Positions 7,771-16,157 are shown, counted from the stretch's first letter. The stretch: DNA of 64,000 nucleotides from an uncultured Eggerthella sp. (GCA_900538545.1 UPYK01000001.1:166819-230818); one strand, 5' to 3'. Translations and numbers: made by a program. Notes: generated by a model not told the origin, from the letters alone.

Positions 7771-9873
7771 ATGGCTAATTCAAGTCTCGAAAACACTCGT
7801 AACATCGGCATCATGGCCCACATCGATGCTGGTAAGACCACCACTACCGAACGTATCCTCTACTACACCGGCAAGACCCACAAGATCGGTGAGGTCCATG
7901 ACGGTGCTGCCACCATGGACTGGATGGTTCAGGAGCAGGAGCGCGGCGTAACCATCACCGCTGCAGCTACCACGTGCTTCTGGGAGAAGGACGGTCAAGA
8001 GTACCGCTTCCAGATCATCGACACCCCGGGCCACGTCGACTTCACCGCAGAAGTCGAGCGCTCCCTGCGCGTTCTTGACGGTGCGGTTGCGGTCTTCGAC
8101 GCGGTTGCTGGCGTTCAGCCTCAGTCTGAAACCGTATGGCGTCAGGCTTCCCGCTATGGCGTTCCACGCATCGCTTACATTAACAAGTACGATCGTGTTG
8201 GCGCCGATTTCTTCCATGCTATCGACACCATGCATGATCGTCTTCATGCACCTGCTGTTGCTGCTCAGATCCCGATGGGCGCTGAGGACAACTTCTGGGG
8301 CGTCGTCGACCTCGTTACCATGACCGCATGGGACTTCAAGGCAGACGATAAGGGCATGACCTATCCTGAGCCGATGGATGCCATTCCCGATGAATTCATC
8401 CCGGTTGCTGAAGAGCGCCGCCAGATGCTGCTCGAAGCAGCGGCTGATTGCGACGATGACCTGATGGAAAAGGTCCTCATGGAAGAGGAAGTTTCTGTCG
8501 AGGAGCTCAAGGCAGCTATCCGCAAGGGTACCATCGAGTGCAAGATCCACCCGGTCTTCGTTGGTTCTTCCTACAAGAACAAGGGTGTTCAGGAATTGCT
8601 CGACGCGGTTGTCGACTACATGCCTTCTCCGCTCGATGTTCCGCCGATCAAGGGCATCAACCCTGAGACCGACGAAGAAGAAGAGCGCCCCGCAGATCCT
8701 AAGGGCCCCTTCGCATCGCTCGCATTCAAGATCATGACTGACCCGTTCGTTGGTAAGCTTACCTATCTGCGTGTTTATTCCGGCTCGCTCGATTCTGGCT
8801 CCTATGTGTTCAACGCCTGCAAGGACAAGAAAGAGCGTATCGGCCGTCTGCTCCAGATGCACTCCAACAACCGTGTTGACATCGATTCCTGTACTGCAGG
8901 CGATATCGTTGCTGTTGTCGGCCTGAAGGATACCTCCACGGGCGACACGTTGTGCGACGAGAACGCACCGATCATCCTCGAGTCCATGGAATTCGCTGAT
9001 CCGGTTATCGACATCGCGGTCGAGCCGAAGACCAAGGCTGAGCAGGACAAGATGTCCATCGCACTCCAGAAGCTCGCTGAAGAAGACCCGACGTTCCGTG
9101 TTTCCACGAATCACGAGACCGGTCAGACCATCATCGCCGGCATGGGCGAGTTGCACCTCGAGATCATCGTCGACCGTCTGCTGCGCGAATTCAAGGTCGA
9201 AGCTAACGTTGGTAAGCCCCAGGTTGCTTATCGCGAGCGTCCGGGCAAGGAAGTCATGGGCGCTGAAGGCAAGTTCGTCCGCCAGTCTGGTGGTCGCGGT
9301 CAGTATGGTCATGCGGTCATCAACATGTATCCGCAGGAGCCGGGCAAGGGCTATGAATTCGAGAACAAGATCGTTGGCGGTGTTGTTCCCAAGGAATACA
9401 TCCCTTCAGTCGATAAGGGCATCCAGGAGGCACTCAACTCTGGCGTTCTCGCGGGCTACCCGGTCGAAGATGTTCGCGTTGAGCTCGTCGACGGCTCTTA
9501 CCACGAGGTCGACTCCTCTGAAGCTGCCTTCAAGGTCGCTGGTTCTATGGCTATCAAAGACGCGCTCAAGAAGTCCAATCCGGTCATTCTCGAGCCCGTT
9601 GTGAACGTTGAAGTCGAAACTCCTGAAGAGTACGCCGGCTTCGTCATGGGCGATATCCCGTCCCGCCGTGGTCTCATCCAAGGTCAGGAGCAGCGTGGCG
9701 ATGCGATCGTCATCACTGCGAAAGTTCCGCTGGGCAACATGTTCGGCTACGCAACCGACCTTCGTTCCGGTACTCAGGGTCGCGCGGTCTACACCATGCA
9801 GTTCGACTCATATGAGCCGGTTCCCAAGAACGTTCAAGATGAAATTATCAGCAAAGCAGGTGGCAATGCGTAA
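7771..9873 (+). CDS. fusA: Elongation factor G
   Basis: A 700-residue translocation GTPase. G-domain motifs are AHIDAGKTTTTER (G1), RGVTITAAATT (G2), DTPGHVDF (G3) and NKYD near residue 138 (G4). In most bacterial EF-G the G4 motif reads NKMD, so Tyr replaces Met here; Asn, Lys and Asp are kept. Domains II-V follow, including GMGELHLEI and the domain IV GGRGQYGHAVI segment. RBS AGGAGGG. Co-transcribed with rpsG and probably rpsJ. No tuf gene follows, unlike in many bacteria; tuf is at 44177. Confidence 0.99.
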   Translation: MANSSLENTRNIGIMAHIDAGKTTTTERILYYTGKTHKIGEVHDGAATMDWMVQEQERGVTITAAATTCFWEKDGQEYRFQIIDTPGHVDFTAEVERSLRVLDGAVAVFDAVAGVQPQSETVWRQASRYGVPRIAYINKYDRVGADFFHAIDTMHDRLHAPAVAAQIPMGAEDNFWGVVDLVTMTAWDFKADDKGMTYPEPMDAIPDEFIPVAEERRQMLLEAAADCDDDLMEKVLMEEEVSVEELKAAIRKGTIECKIHPVFVGSSYKNKGVQELLDAVVDYMPSPLDVPPIKGINPETDEEEERPADPKGPFASLAFKIMTDPFVGKLTYLRVYSGSLDSGSYVFNACKDKKERIGRLLQMHSNNRVDIDSCTAGDIVAVVGLKDTSTGDTLCDENAPIILESMEFADPVIDIAVEPKTKAEQDKMSIALQKLAEEDPTFRVSTNHETGQTIIAGMGELHLEIIVDRLLREFKVEANVGKPQVAYRERPGKEVMGAEGKFVRQSGGRGQYGHAVINMYPQEPGKGYEFENKIVGGVVPKEYIPSVDKGIQEALNSGVLAGYPVEDVRVELVDGSYHEVDSSEAAFKVAGSMAIKDALKKSNPVILEPVVNVEVETPEEYAGFVMGDIPSRRGLIQGQEQRGDAIVITAKVPLGNMFGYATDLRSGTQGRAVYTMQFDSYEPVPKNVQDEIISKAGGNA

Positions 9874-9916
9874 GCCTTCTGGCTTACGTACGCACCCCAT
9901 AATGGAGGTAAGTTAA

Positions 9917-10225
9917 GTGGCTAAAGAAAGTATTCGCATCCGCTTGAAGGGTTACGATCATGAGATCGTGGATCAGTCCACGCGTCTCATCGTCGATACC
10001 GCACAGAAGACGGGTGCCAAGGTTTCCGGTCCTATTCCGCTGCCGACCGAACGCAATCTCTATTGCGTCATCAAAGGCCCGCACGTCAACAAGGACTCTC
10101 GTGAACAGTTCGAGATGCGCACGCATAAGCGCCTGATCGATATCCTCGATCCGACCCCTTCCACGGTCGATTCTCTCATGCGTCTCGATCTTCCTGCCGG
10201 CGTCGATATCGAGATCAAGCTGTAG
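9917..10225 (+). CDS. rpsJ: 30S ribosomal protein S10 / NusE
   Basis: A 102-residue 30S head protein, also the antitermination factor NusE that binds NusB and NusG. It has IRIRLKGYDHEIVDQS, GPIPLPTERN and the HKRLIDILDPTPSTVDSLMRLDLPAGVDIEIKL ending. It starts at GTG with TGGAGG upstream. It sits 43 bp after fusA, and the gap holds a short AAGCC/GGCTT hairpin, so str and S10 genes may form one transcript. Confidence 0.99.
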   Translation: MAKESIRIRLKGYDHEIVDQSTRLIVDTAQKTGAKVSGPIPLPTERNLYCVIKGPHVNKDSREQFEMRTHKRLIDILDPTPSTVDSLMRLDLPAGVDIEIKL

Positions 10226-10238
10226 GGAGTGATATTTG

Positions 10239-10859
10239 ATGATTAATGCTATCTACGGAACCAAAGTCGGTATGACCCAGCTCTTCGACGAAGACGGCAC
10301 GGTCATTCCTGTTACGGTCATCGAAGCAGCACCGAACACGGTCTGCCAGATCAAGACCACCGAAACCGATGGTTATGAAGCAGTTCAGCTTGGCTTCGGC
10401 ACCATCAAGGAGAACAAGGTGAACAAGCCCATGGGCGGTCACTTCGCTAAACATGGCGTTTCTCCTATGCGCCATCTGCGTGAGGTTCGCGTTGATTCTG
10501 CTTCCGAGCACGAGCTCGGCGAGAAGGTCACCGTTGCGAACTTCGCAGAGGTGAAGAAGGTCGACGTGACCGGCACTTCCAAGGGTAAAGGCTTCGCTGG
10601 TGTTATGCGTCGCTACAACTTTGGTGGCGGTCCTGGTGGACATGGTGCTCACTTCCATCGTGCTCCCGGTTCGATCGGTCAGTGCGCAAGCCCCTCGCGT
10701 GTGTTCAAGGGCGTTCGCCTTCCGGGCCACATGGGTTGCGATACCATCACCACCAAGAATCTTGAAGTTGTTCGTGTTGACGAAGATATGAACCTCATTT
10801 TGCTCAAGGGTTCCGTGCCCGGCGGCAAAAATGGTGTAGTTCGCATTCGTATGGCTTAA
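10239..10859 (+). CDS. rplC: 50S ribosomal protein L3
   Basis: A 206-residue early-assembly protein near the peptidyl transferase centre. MINAIYGTKVGMTQLFDEDG, GTSKGKGFAGVMRRYNF and the GHMGCDTITTKNLEV segment are diagnostic. The ATG at 10239 was chosen over the in-frame TTG one codon upstream because it gives the usual N-terminus; GGGAG lies before both. The central histidine/glycine loop (GGPGGHGAHFHRAPGSIGQ) is intact. Follows rpsJ by 13 bp. Confidence 0.98.
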   Translation: MINAIYGTKVGMTQLFDEDGTVIPVTVIEAAPNTVCQIKTTETDGYEAVQLGFGTIKENKVNKPMGGHFAKHGVSPMRHLREVRVDSASEHELGEKVTVANFAEVKKVDVTGTSKGKGFAGVMRRYNFGGGPGGHGAHFHRAPGSIGQCASPSRVFKGVRLPGHMGCDTITTKNLEVVRVDEDMNLILLKGSVPGGKNGVVRIRMA

Positions 10860-10885
10860 ATACACTGCGAAGGAGTTTTTAGATT

Positions 10886-11512
10886 ATGACTACTATTGAT
10901 GTAAAAAACACGAGCGGCAAAAAAGCGGGTAGCGCTGAACTTGCTGCGAGCGTTTTTGAGATCGAACCGAACATGCATGCCATGCATGAGGTTGTTCGTT
11001 CACAGCGCGCAGCGCGCCGTGCAGGTACGCACAACACGCTCACGCGCGGTCAGGTTCGCGGTGGCGGTAAGAAGCCATGGCGTCAGAAGGGCACCGGTCG
11101 TGCTCGTCAGGGTACCATCCGTGCTCCTCAATGGGCAGGCGGTGGCACCGTCTTCGGTCCGCATCCTCGTTCCTATGCGTTCAAGGTGCCTTCGAAGGTC
11201 ATCAAGCTGGCTATGCGCTCTGCGCTCTCCGCTAAGCTCGCTGATAATGAGTTCGTTGTGGTTGATTCCATCACGTTCGACAAGCCTTCTACGAAAGAAG
11301 CAGCTGCGATCCTCGCAAAGCTTGGCCTCGATGGCAAGCGTATCACGCTCATCCTTGAGGACGACAACATCAACGGATATCTGTCTTTCCGCAATATTCC
11401 TGGTGTTCGCGTGCTTGCAGCATCTGAGCTCAACACCTACGATTTCATCGACAATAAGGCCCTCGTGGTAACGAGCGCTGTGCTTGATCGCATCGAGGAG
11501 GTGCTTGCATAA
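10886..11512 (+). CDS. rplD: 50S ribosomal protein L4
   Basis: A 208-residue 23S-binding protein with a long loop into the exit tunnel. The loop region RGGGKKPWRQKGTGRARQGT and GGTVFGPHPRSYAFKVPSKV are clear. In some bacteria L4 also represses the S10 operon. The ATG follows AAGGAG. Its stop codon overlaps the rplW start by one base. Confidence 0.99.
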   Translation: MTTIDVKNTSGKKAGSAELAASVFEIEPNMHAMHEVVRSQRAARRAGTHNTLTRGQVRGGGKKPWRQKGTGRARQGTIRAPQWAGGGTVFGPHPRSYAFKVPSKVIKLAMRSALSAKLADNEFVVVDSITFDKPSTKEAAAILAKLGLDGKRITLILEDDNINGYLSFRNIPGVRVLAASELNTYDFIDNKALVVTSAVLDRIEEVLA

Positions 11513-11796
11513 TGAAGGATCCACGCGAAGTCATCATCCGCCCCATCATTACGGAACACTCCTACGACATGATGGATGAGAACGTCTACACGTTCGAGGT
11601 TGCAAAAGATGCCAACAAGGTTGAGATCAGCCAGGCTATCGAAGAGATCTTCAATGTAACGGTCGTTAAGGTGAACACGCTTAACGTCAAGCCGAAGCCC
11701 AAGCGCGTGCGCTATCACGTTGGCCCGACCCGCACCTGGAAGAAGGCCATGGTCACGCTCGCTGAAGGCGACACGATCGAGATCTTCGCTCAGTAG
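11512..11796 (+). CDS. rplW: 50S ribosomal protein L23
   Basis: A 94-residue tunnel-exit protein that docks trigger factor and SRP. DPREVIIRPIITEHSYDMMDENVYTFEV and VKVNTLNVKPKPKRVR match the family. TAATG overlap with rplD implies coupled translation. It is immediately followed by a strong terminator, so the S10 operon ends here; rplB, its usual next gene, lies 2.9 kb downstream. Confidence 0.99.
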   Translation: MKDPREVIIRPIITEHSYDMMDENVYTFEVAKDANKVEISQAIEEIFNVTVVKVNTLNVKPKPKRVRYHVGPTRTWKKAMVTLAEGDTIEIFAQ

Positions 11797-11828
11797 AGCA
11801 GGATTATCGGACATACCTTGTCCTTATG

Positions 11829-11856
11829 GGAGCTGGTTCACGCCAGCTCCTTTTTT
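11829..11856 (+). terminator. Terminator after rplW
   Basis: GGAGCTGG (11829-11836) and CCAGCTCC (11843-11850) followed by six T residues. It ends the first half of the split S10 operon. Confidence 0.9.
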
Positions 11857-11867
11857 ATAACGAAGAT

Positions 11868-11890
11868 GACGAACGACCGGGTAGTTTGAC
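11868..11890 (+). repeat. Dispersed 23-nt repeat, copy 1
   Basis: The reverse complement reads GTCAAACTACCCGGTCGTT plus CGTC. It matches 33032-33054 at 22 of 23 bases, and its core recurs in the perfect hairpin at 31707. It adjoins palindrome C. Confidence 0.7.
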
Positions 11891-11900
11891 TTCTTTAGCT

Positions 11901-12060
11901 GCAATCAGCAAAGAGGGCAAGACACGAGGTTCCCCGCTTCCCTGTTCGCGAATCAGCTCATGCTGATTCGCTCATGCGTCGCTGCTTTGCTCGGGTTTTA
12001 TTACTAACGAATTTAGTCGGCAAAGAGTCACCTCGTTGCCTCACCCTCTCCGCTGATTGC
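11901..12060. repeat. Large nested palindrome C, rplW-nudC gap
   Basis: The left arm 11901-11930 begins GCAATCAGC and ends CGAGGT. The right arm 12030-12060 is its inverted copy with one gap and a few mismatches. A perfect 10-bp inner hairpin, GCGAATCAGC-TCAT-GCTGATTCGC (11948-11971), repeats the AATCAGC of the outer arm. CAAAGAG occurs in both outer flanks. The right border contains CTCCGCTGA (12048-12056). Confidence 0.8.
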
Positions 12061-12080
12061 AACCAATGCTAAGTACTCCT

Positions 12081-12108
12081 TTGGGCATGCTGCTTGCGGG
12101 CATATAAT
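12081..12108 (+). promoter_or_regulatory. nudC promoter
   Basis: TTGGGC (12081-12086), 16 bp, TATAAT (12103-12108). The start falls about 25-30 nt before the nudC ATG. Confidence 0.65.
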
Positions 12109-12142
12109 GAGCGGAAGAACTGATTGTTTCAAGGAGAGAGAC

Positions 12143-13057
12143 ATGCTTCACGACATCGCGTCCGCAGCCTATAACAACGATATTTCCTTCAGAGCACCAG
12201 TGCTCGAAGACAAGATCATCATCTACCGCGGGAAGCAGGTGCTGGCCTTCGTTGAGGGAGGCACGATGCGTGCACCGCTCTTCGCTGATCTCTTCGATGA
12301 GAGCGAACTTGAGAGCATGCGTGCGATCTATCTGTTCGCGGTGGGCGAGGATGTCTATTTCATGGCAGAGGTCCCCGATGAAGCGATCGATGCCGCGCTC
12401 GCGCGTCAACCGTATGATGCCTCTTCCGAAATGGACGGATGGGCCTTCCTCCCTTTGCAGAAGCTTATCGAGTACCATCCGAAACGGGAGCGCTTTGCGC
12501 TCATGGTAGGGCATGAGTATTGGAACTGGTACGAATCATCGCAGTACTGTGGACGCTGTGGTGTTAAGACCGAGCATGACCGCGTAGAGCGCATGATGCG
12601 CTGCCCTGAGTGCGATCTCATGATCTTCCCGAAGGTGTTCCCGGCGGTCATCGTTGCGATCACGCGTCCTGATGGCAAGGTGCTCGCAACGCGCTATAAA
12701 GGACGCCCGTATGCGAACTATGCGCTCGTTGCGGGCTATTGCGAGATGGGGGAGACTGTCGAGCAAACGGTCCATCGTGAAGTGATGGAAGAAGTGGGTT
12801 TGCGCGTGAAGAACTTGCGCTATTACAAAAGTCAGCCCTGGCCCGATTCAAGCTCACTCCTCTTCGGCTTCTTCTGCGAACTTGAGGGCGATCCTGAGAT
12901 TCGTCTCGATGAACACGAGCTTTCGTTCGCAGAGTGGCTCGACCGCGAAGAGCTCCTTACCGATAACGATCACTCTCTCACGCGCGAGATGATGGGCGTG
13001 TTGCGCGAACATCGTGAGACCGATTTCTGCATCGTCGAGGCAACCGCGCAGGCTTAA
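12143..13057 (+). CDS. nudC: NAD(H) pyrophosphatase NudC (Nudix)
   Basis: A 304-residue Nudix hydrolase that cleaves NAD(H) to NMN(H) and AMP; NudC enzymes also remove NAD caps from RNA. A zinc ribbon is formed by C136-x2-C139 (CGRCG) and C154-x2-C157 (CPEC). The Nudix box runs from about 196 (GYCEMGETVEQ) through REVMEEVGL, and the NudC signature SQPWP with downstream LLFGF follows. The start at MLHDIAS uses AAGGAGAGAG; an upstream in-frame ATG lacks an RBS. It has its own promoter and lies, unusually, between rplW and rplB. Confidence 0.95.
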   Translation: MLHDIASAAYNNDISFRAPVLEDKIIIYRGKQVLAFVEGGTMRAPLFADLFDESELESMRAIYLFAVGEDVYFMAEVPDEAIDAALARQPYDASSEMDGWAFLPLQKLIEYHPKRERFALMVGHEYWNWYESSQYCGRCGVKTEHDRVERMMRCPECDLMIFPKVFPAVIVAITRPDGKVLATRYKGRPYANYALVAGYCEMGETVEQTVHREVMEEVGLRVKNLRYYKSQPWPDSSSLLFGFFCELEGDPEIRLDEHELSFAEWLDREELLTDNDHSLTREMMGVLREHRETDFCIVEATAQA

Positions 13058-13108
13058 CCAAGAAGGAACGCGCTTCGAAGGATCGACCACGCTGAAGCGA
13101 ATGGGCTG

Positions 13109-14053
13109 CTAGAAGAACTTCCTCGCACGGGGAACGAACGTATCCTCGAGCGCATCTTCGCCGCCCACGATCTCGTTCAGTTCGGTGGTGATGGCATCCT
13201 GGCGCATGTGGTTGTAGAGCAAGTGCAGCTCGGAGAGGATGTCATCAGCGTTGTCGGTCGCGCTGCGCATGGCGATCTGGCGCGCGACCTGTTCACCTGC
13301 CGCTGAATTGATGAGCATGTAATAGAGATAGCCTGCCAGGTATTCAGGCAAAAGGCGCTCGAGCACATAGGCGCGATTCGGTTCATAGTTGATGCGACCC
13401 ATCAAGTTCTTCAGTCGTGGGTCCTTCTCGCTGATGCCGCCGCTGAAACGCACATGGTGCGGATCGAACGCGGCCATATCGATCGGCATCAAGCGCCATT
13501 CCACAGGAGTCTGCGAAAGAATCCCGTGATGATGGTTGTAGAGCGCGAAAGCTTCGTCAAGTTCGTTCGCAAGGTAGTATTCGACCAGGTAATCCGCTAT
13601 CGCGTCGGCTTGTTCGATGGTGGGCGAGGCCGATTGGTCGATGAATGATTGGATTGGCGTATAGCCTTTATGCTTGAAGAAGTTCACCGCAACCTTGCCG
13701 CAGAGGATCAAGCTCACCTGCTTGCCTTCTTGCTCGCAGGTTCGCACGCGTTTTTCAGCAAGGCGCAATACATCGTTGTTGAAATGCCCGCACAGCCCAC
13801 GATCGGAAGTGATGACAATGATAGCGCTATGCTGTATATCGTCGTGGGGCGTGGCAAGCGGAACAGGATCGGCATACTCTTCAGCCATGTTCGTGAGCAT
13901 CTCGCGCATGACGCGTGCATAGGGTTCAGCGCGCGAGACGCGCCGTTGGGAACGATAGATCTTCGTTTTCGCGACCATCTCCATGGTGGAGGTGATCTTG
14001 CGTGTCGAGGCGACCGAAGAGATTCGACGAGATATGTCGTGCAGGTTTCCCAT
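13109..14053 (-). CDS. atpG: F1 ATP synthase gamma subunit homologue, isolated
   Basis: A 314-residue rotor-stalk protein by sequence. The N-terminal coiled-coil MGNLHDISRRISS...TRKITSTMEMVA and the middle ITSDRGLCGHFNN signature match F1 gamma. The C-terminal helix (IAMRSATDNADDILSELHLLYNHMRQ...TTELNEIVGGEDAL) is also recognisable. The start MGNLHD is preceded by AAAGGG on the minus strand; the open frame extends 56 codons further without family similarity. No other ATP synthase gene is near it, although atpG normally lies between atpA and atpD. It may be the genome's relocated gamma gene or a paralogue; the window cannot tell. It faces away from the 62-residue ORF. Confidence 0.85.
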   Translation of the reverse strand: MGNLHDISRRISSVASTRKITSTMEMVAKTKIYRSQRRVSRAEPYARVMREMLTNMAEEYADPVPLATPHDDIQHSAIIVITSDRGLCGHFNNDVLRLAEKRVRTCEQEGKQVSLILCGKVAVNFFKHKGYTPIQSFIDQSASPTIEQADAIADYLVEYYLANELDEAFALYNHHHGILSQTPVEWRLMPIDMAAFDPHHVRFSGGISEKDPRLKNLMGRINYEPNRAYVLERLLPEYLAGYLYYMLINSAAGEQVARQIAMRSATDNADDILSELHLLYNHMRQDAITTELNEIVGGEDALEDTFVPRARKFF

Positions 14054-14144
14054 GCGCCCTTTCTGTGTTCCGTTGCTCCTTGCCTTAGCGTAGCAAAAAA
14101 CGAGCGCGTTTTGCCTTCGTTGGATAAGTTGTAATTTGCCACCT

Positions 14145-14175
14145 GGTTTTGTTGTAGAGTAAATACGACAAAACC
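14145..14175. promoter_or_regulatory. Candidate operator between atpG and the 62-residue ORF
   Basis: GGTTTTGTTGTA (14145-14156) and TACGACAAAACC (14164-14175) are 12-base arms with one mismatch and a 7-bp spacer. They lie in the divergent gap, a typical size and spacing for a dimeric repressor site. No regulator gene adjoins. Confidence 0.45.
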
Positions 14176-14219
14176 ATGCTTTATGGTGAAATTTTTTGAG
14201 CGCAAAGACAGGAGGAAGC

Positions 14220-14408
14220 ATGATGTATACCTTGAAACCTCGCTCAACGCCGCTTCCTTCTCAAGCAGAAACAGAGGCAGCCAAGAAGGGAAGCGAACAG
14301 CCTATCACGCCGCAGTTTCGCGACATCACTGAAGATGACGATGGCTATCACCCTTATGCTGATGTTCCCGATACGCGTCCGCTCTTCGAACCCAATCCCT
14401 GGGATTAG
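14220..14408 (+). CDS. Small unrecognised acidic protein, 62 residues
   Basis: I do not recognise this family. The predicted protein is hydrophilic and proline-rich, with no membrane segment or cysteines. It opens MMYTLKPRSTPLPSQ and ends in the acidic, aromatic tail FRDITEDDDGYHPYADVPDTRPLFEPNPWD (about residues 33-62), which looks disordered apart from a possible short binding motif. AGGAGG sits 4 bases before the first ATG and 7 before the second, so either could be used. The strong RBS and candidate operator suggest it is expressed. It lies between the atpG homologue and rplB. Confidence 0.6.
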   Translation: MMYTLKPRSTPLPSQAETEAAKKGSEQPITPQFRDITEDDDGYHPYADVPDTRPLFEPNPWD

Positions 14409-14512
14409 CCGCGCTCTCCGCTGATCGAGCAACCATCTTCAGCGCTTGAGATTCGTGCCGTTCATCGTGCCGCTTACCCGTTTATAACGAACTGCGAAAA
14501 TTATTCTTGAAA

Positions 14513-14579
14513 CCACGCGGACACACCCGTATACTTTTCATTTGCGTCTGACTCTGTATGGATACACCCGGACGCGTGG
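14513..14579 (+). promoter_or_regulatory. Conserved upstream element, copy 2 (rplB operon), with inverted flank
   Basis: GGATACACCCGGACGCGTGG ends at 14579. Upstream, CCACGCG (14513-14519) is the inverted partner of its CGCGTGG end, and GTATAC/GTAT also mirror. No convincing -35/-10 pair follows, unlike at rpsL and tuf. The 281-bp gap before rplB otherwise holds a CGCTGA/TCAGCG hairpin near 14418 and a copy of CTCTCCGCTGAT shared with palindrome C. Confidence 0.6.
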
Positions 14580-14689
14580 AAACTCGGAATCGTCGGTTTC
14601 TTTCTCCCAAAAGAAGCCTTGGCGGTGATGGAGTCCACACAAGAGAAGAGGGTTGAGCAATTCGGCTCATGCCCGTAGAAAGGAAAAAA

Positions 14690-15520
14690 ATGGGAGTTAA
14701 ACAGTACAAGCCCACAAGCCCCGGCAGGCGCTTCCAGACTGTTTCCGATTTTGCTGACATCACCAGCACTACTCCGGAAAAGTCTCTTCTGCGTCCTCTG
14801 CCCAAGAAGGCTGGTCGTAACAACAACGGCCGTATCACCACCCGCCATCAGGGCGGCGGCGTGAAGCGCCGTTATCGCGTGATCGATTTCAAGCGCAACA
14901 AGGACGGCATCCCCGCTAAAGTTGCCACCATCGAATACGATCCGAATCGTTCTGCGCGCATCGCACTGCTCCACTATGCAGACGGCGAAAAGCGCTACAT
15001 CCTTCATCCGCGTGGTCTGAATGTTGGCGAGACCATCATCTCCGGCACCGATGCGGACATCAAGCCCGGCAATGCACTGCCGCTTTCCGCTATTCCCGTT
15101 GGTACGCTCGTCCATGCAGTTGAGCTTCAGCCGGGTCGCGGTGCTGCACTCGCTCGCAGCGCTGGCACCAGCATCCAGCTCATGGGTAAGGAAGGCGATT
15201 ACGCTATTCTGCGCATGCCTTCTTCCGAAATGCGCCGCGTGCTCGTTACGTGCCGCGCAACCGTTGGCGAAGTTGGCAACGCTGAGCACAGCAATATCAA
15301 GATCGGTAAAGCTGGTCGTAATCGCTGGAAGGGCATTCGCCCAAGCGTTCGTGGTACGGTCATGAACCCGGTCGACCATCCGCATGGTGGTGGCGAGGGC
15401 AAGAACAAGTCCTCCGGTCGTCATCCGGTCACCCCGTGGGGCGTTCCCACCAAGGGCCATCGTACCCGCAATCCCAAGAAGGCTTCGAGCCGCTTGATTA
15501 TCCGTCGTCGCAAGAAGTAG
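14690..15520 (+). CDS. rplB: 50S ribosomal protein L2
   Basis: A 276-residue protein needed for subunit joining and peptidyl transfer. MGVKQYKPTSPGRR, NNNGRITTRHQGGGVKRRYR and the C-terminal HPHGGGEGKNKSSGRHPVTPWG, which contains the conserved functional histidine, are all present. The start was set at MGVKQ with AAAGGAAA upstream; the frame is open seven codons earlier. It leads the second half of the split S10 operon, running to adk. Confidence 0.99.
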   Translation: MGVKQYKPTSPGRRFQTVSDFADITSTTPEKSLLRPLPKKAGRNNNGRITTRHQGGGVKRRYRVIDFKRNKDGIPAKVATIEYDPNRSARIALLHYADGEKRYILHPRGLNVGETIISGTDADIKPGNALPLSAIPVGTLVHAVELQPGRGAALARSAGTSIQLMGKEGDYAILRMPSSEMRRVLVTCRATVGEVGNAEHSNIKIGKAGRNRWKGIRPSVRGTVMNPVDHPHGGGEGKNKSSGRHPVTPWGVPTKGHRTRNPKKASSRLIIRRRKK

Positions 15521-15543
15521 CGCTTTAGGTTTGAGGAGAAACA

Positions 15544-15801
15544 TTGAGTAGAAGTTTGAAAAAAGGCCCCTTTGTTGAGCCGCGCCTGCTCGAACGCATC
15601 ATTGCGATGAACGAATCAGGCGATAAGCATGTCATCAAGACTTGGTCTCGCTCATCGACCATCTTCCCAGAAATGGTCGGCCACACCATCGCTGTTCATG
15701 ATGGTCGCAAGCATGTGCCGGTCTACATTTCAGAATCTATGGTCGGTCATAAACTTGGAGAATTCGCTCCAACCCGCACCTTCCGCGGTCACGACAAATA
15801 A
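15544..15801 (+). CDS. rpsS: 30S ribosomal protein S19
   Basis: An 85-residue 30S head protein that contacts S13 and the A-site tRNA region. MSRSLKKGPFVEPRLLERI, TWSRSSTIFPEMVGHTI and GHKLGEFAPTRTFRGH are diagnostic. It starts at TTG, preceded by GAGGAG. 23 bp after rplB. Confidence 0.99.
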   Translation: MSRSLKKGPFVEPRLLERIIAMNESGDKHVIKTWSRSSTIFPEMVGHTIAVHDGRKHVPVYISESMVGHKLGEFAPTRTFRGHDK

Positions 15802-15814
15802 GAAAGGGTGAAAC

Positions 15815-16156
15815 ATGGAAGCTAGAGCAATAACTCGCTATGTGCGCGTTTCACCTCGTAAAGCACGCATCGTGCTCGATCAGATTCGCGGCAAGAACGT
15901 AGTGAAAGCACAGGAGACCCTGCGCTTCACCAATCGCGCGGTTGCAGAGATCATCGAGAAAACGCTTAACTCTGCGGTTGCTAATGCAGCGCAGAAGGGT
16001 CTCACCAATCCCGATCGTCTCGTGGTGAGCGCCTGCTACGCCGACGAAGGCCCCACCATGAAGCGCATTCGTCCGCGTGCAAAGGGTTCGGCATCCCGTA
16101 TCCGCAAGCGCACCAGCCACATCACCATCATCGTATCTAACGGAGAGGAGGCATAG
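15815..16156 (+). CDS. rplV: 50S ribosomal protein L22
   Basis: A 113-residue protein with a beta-hairpin in the exit tunnel, where macrolide-resistance changes arise. Recognisable parts are YVRVSPRKARIVLDQIRGKNV, NSAVANA and the loop KRIRPRAKGSASRIRKRTSHITIIV. AGAAAGGGTG precedes the ATG. The stop is 1 bp before the rpsC ATG. Confidence 0.99.
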   Translation: MEARAITRYVRVSPRKARIVLDQIRGKNVVKAQETLRFTNRAVAEIIEKTLNSAVANAAQKGLTNPDRLVVSACYADEGPTMKRIRPRAKGSASRIRKRTSHITIIVSNGEEA

Positions 16157-16157
16157 T

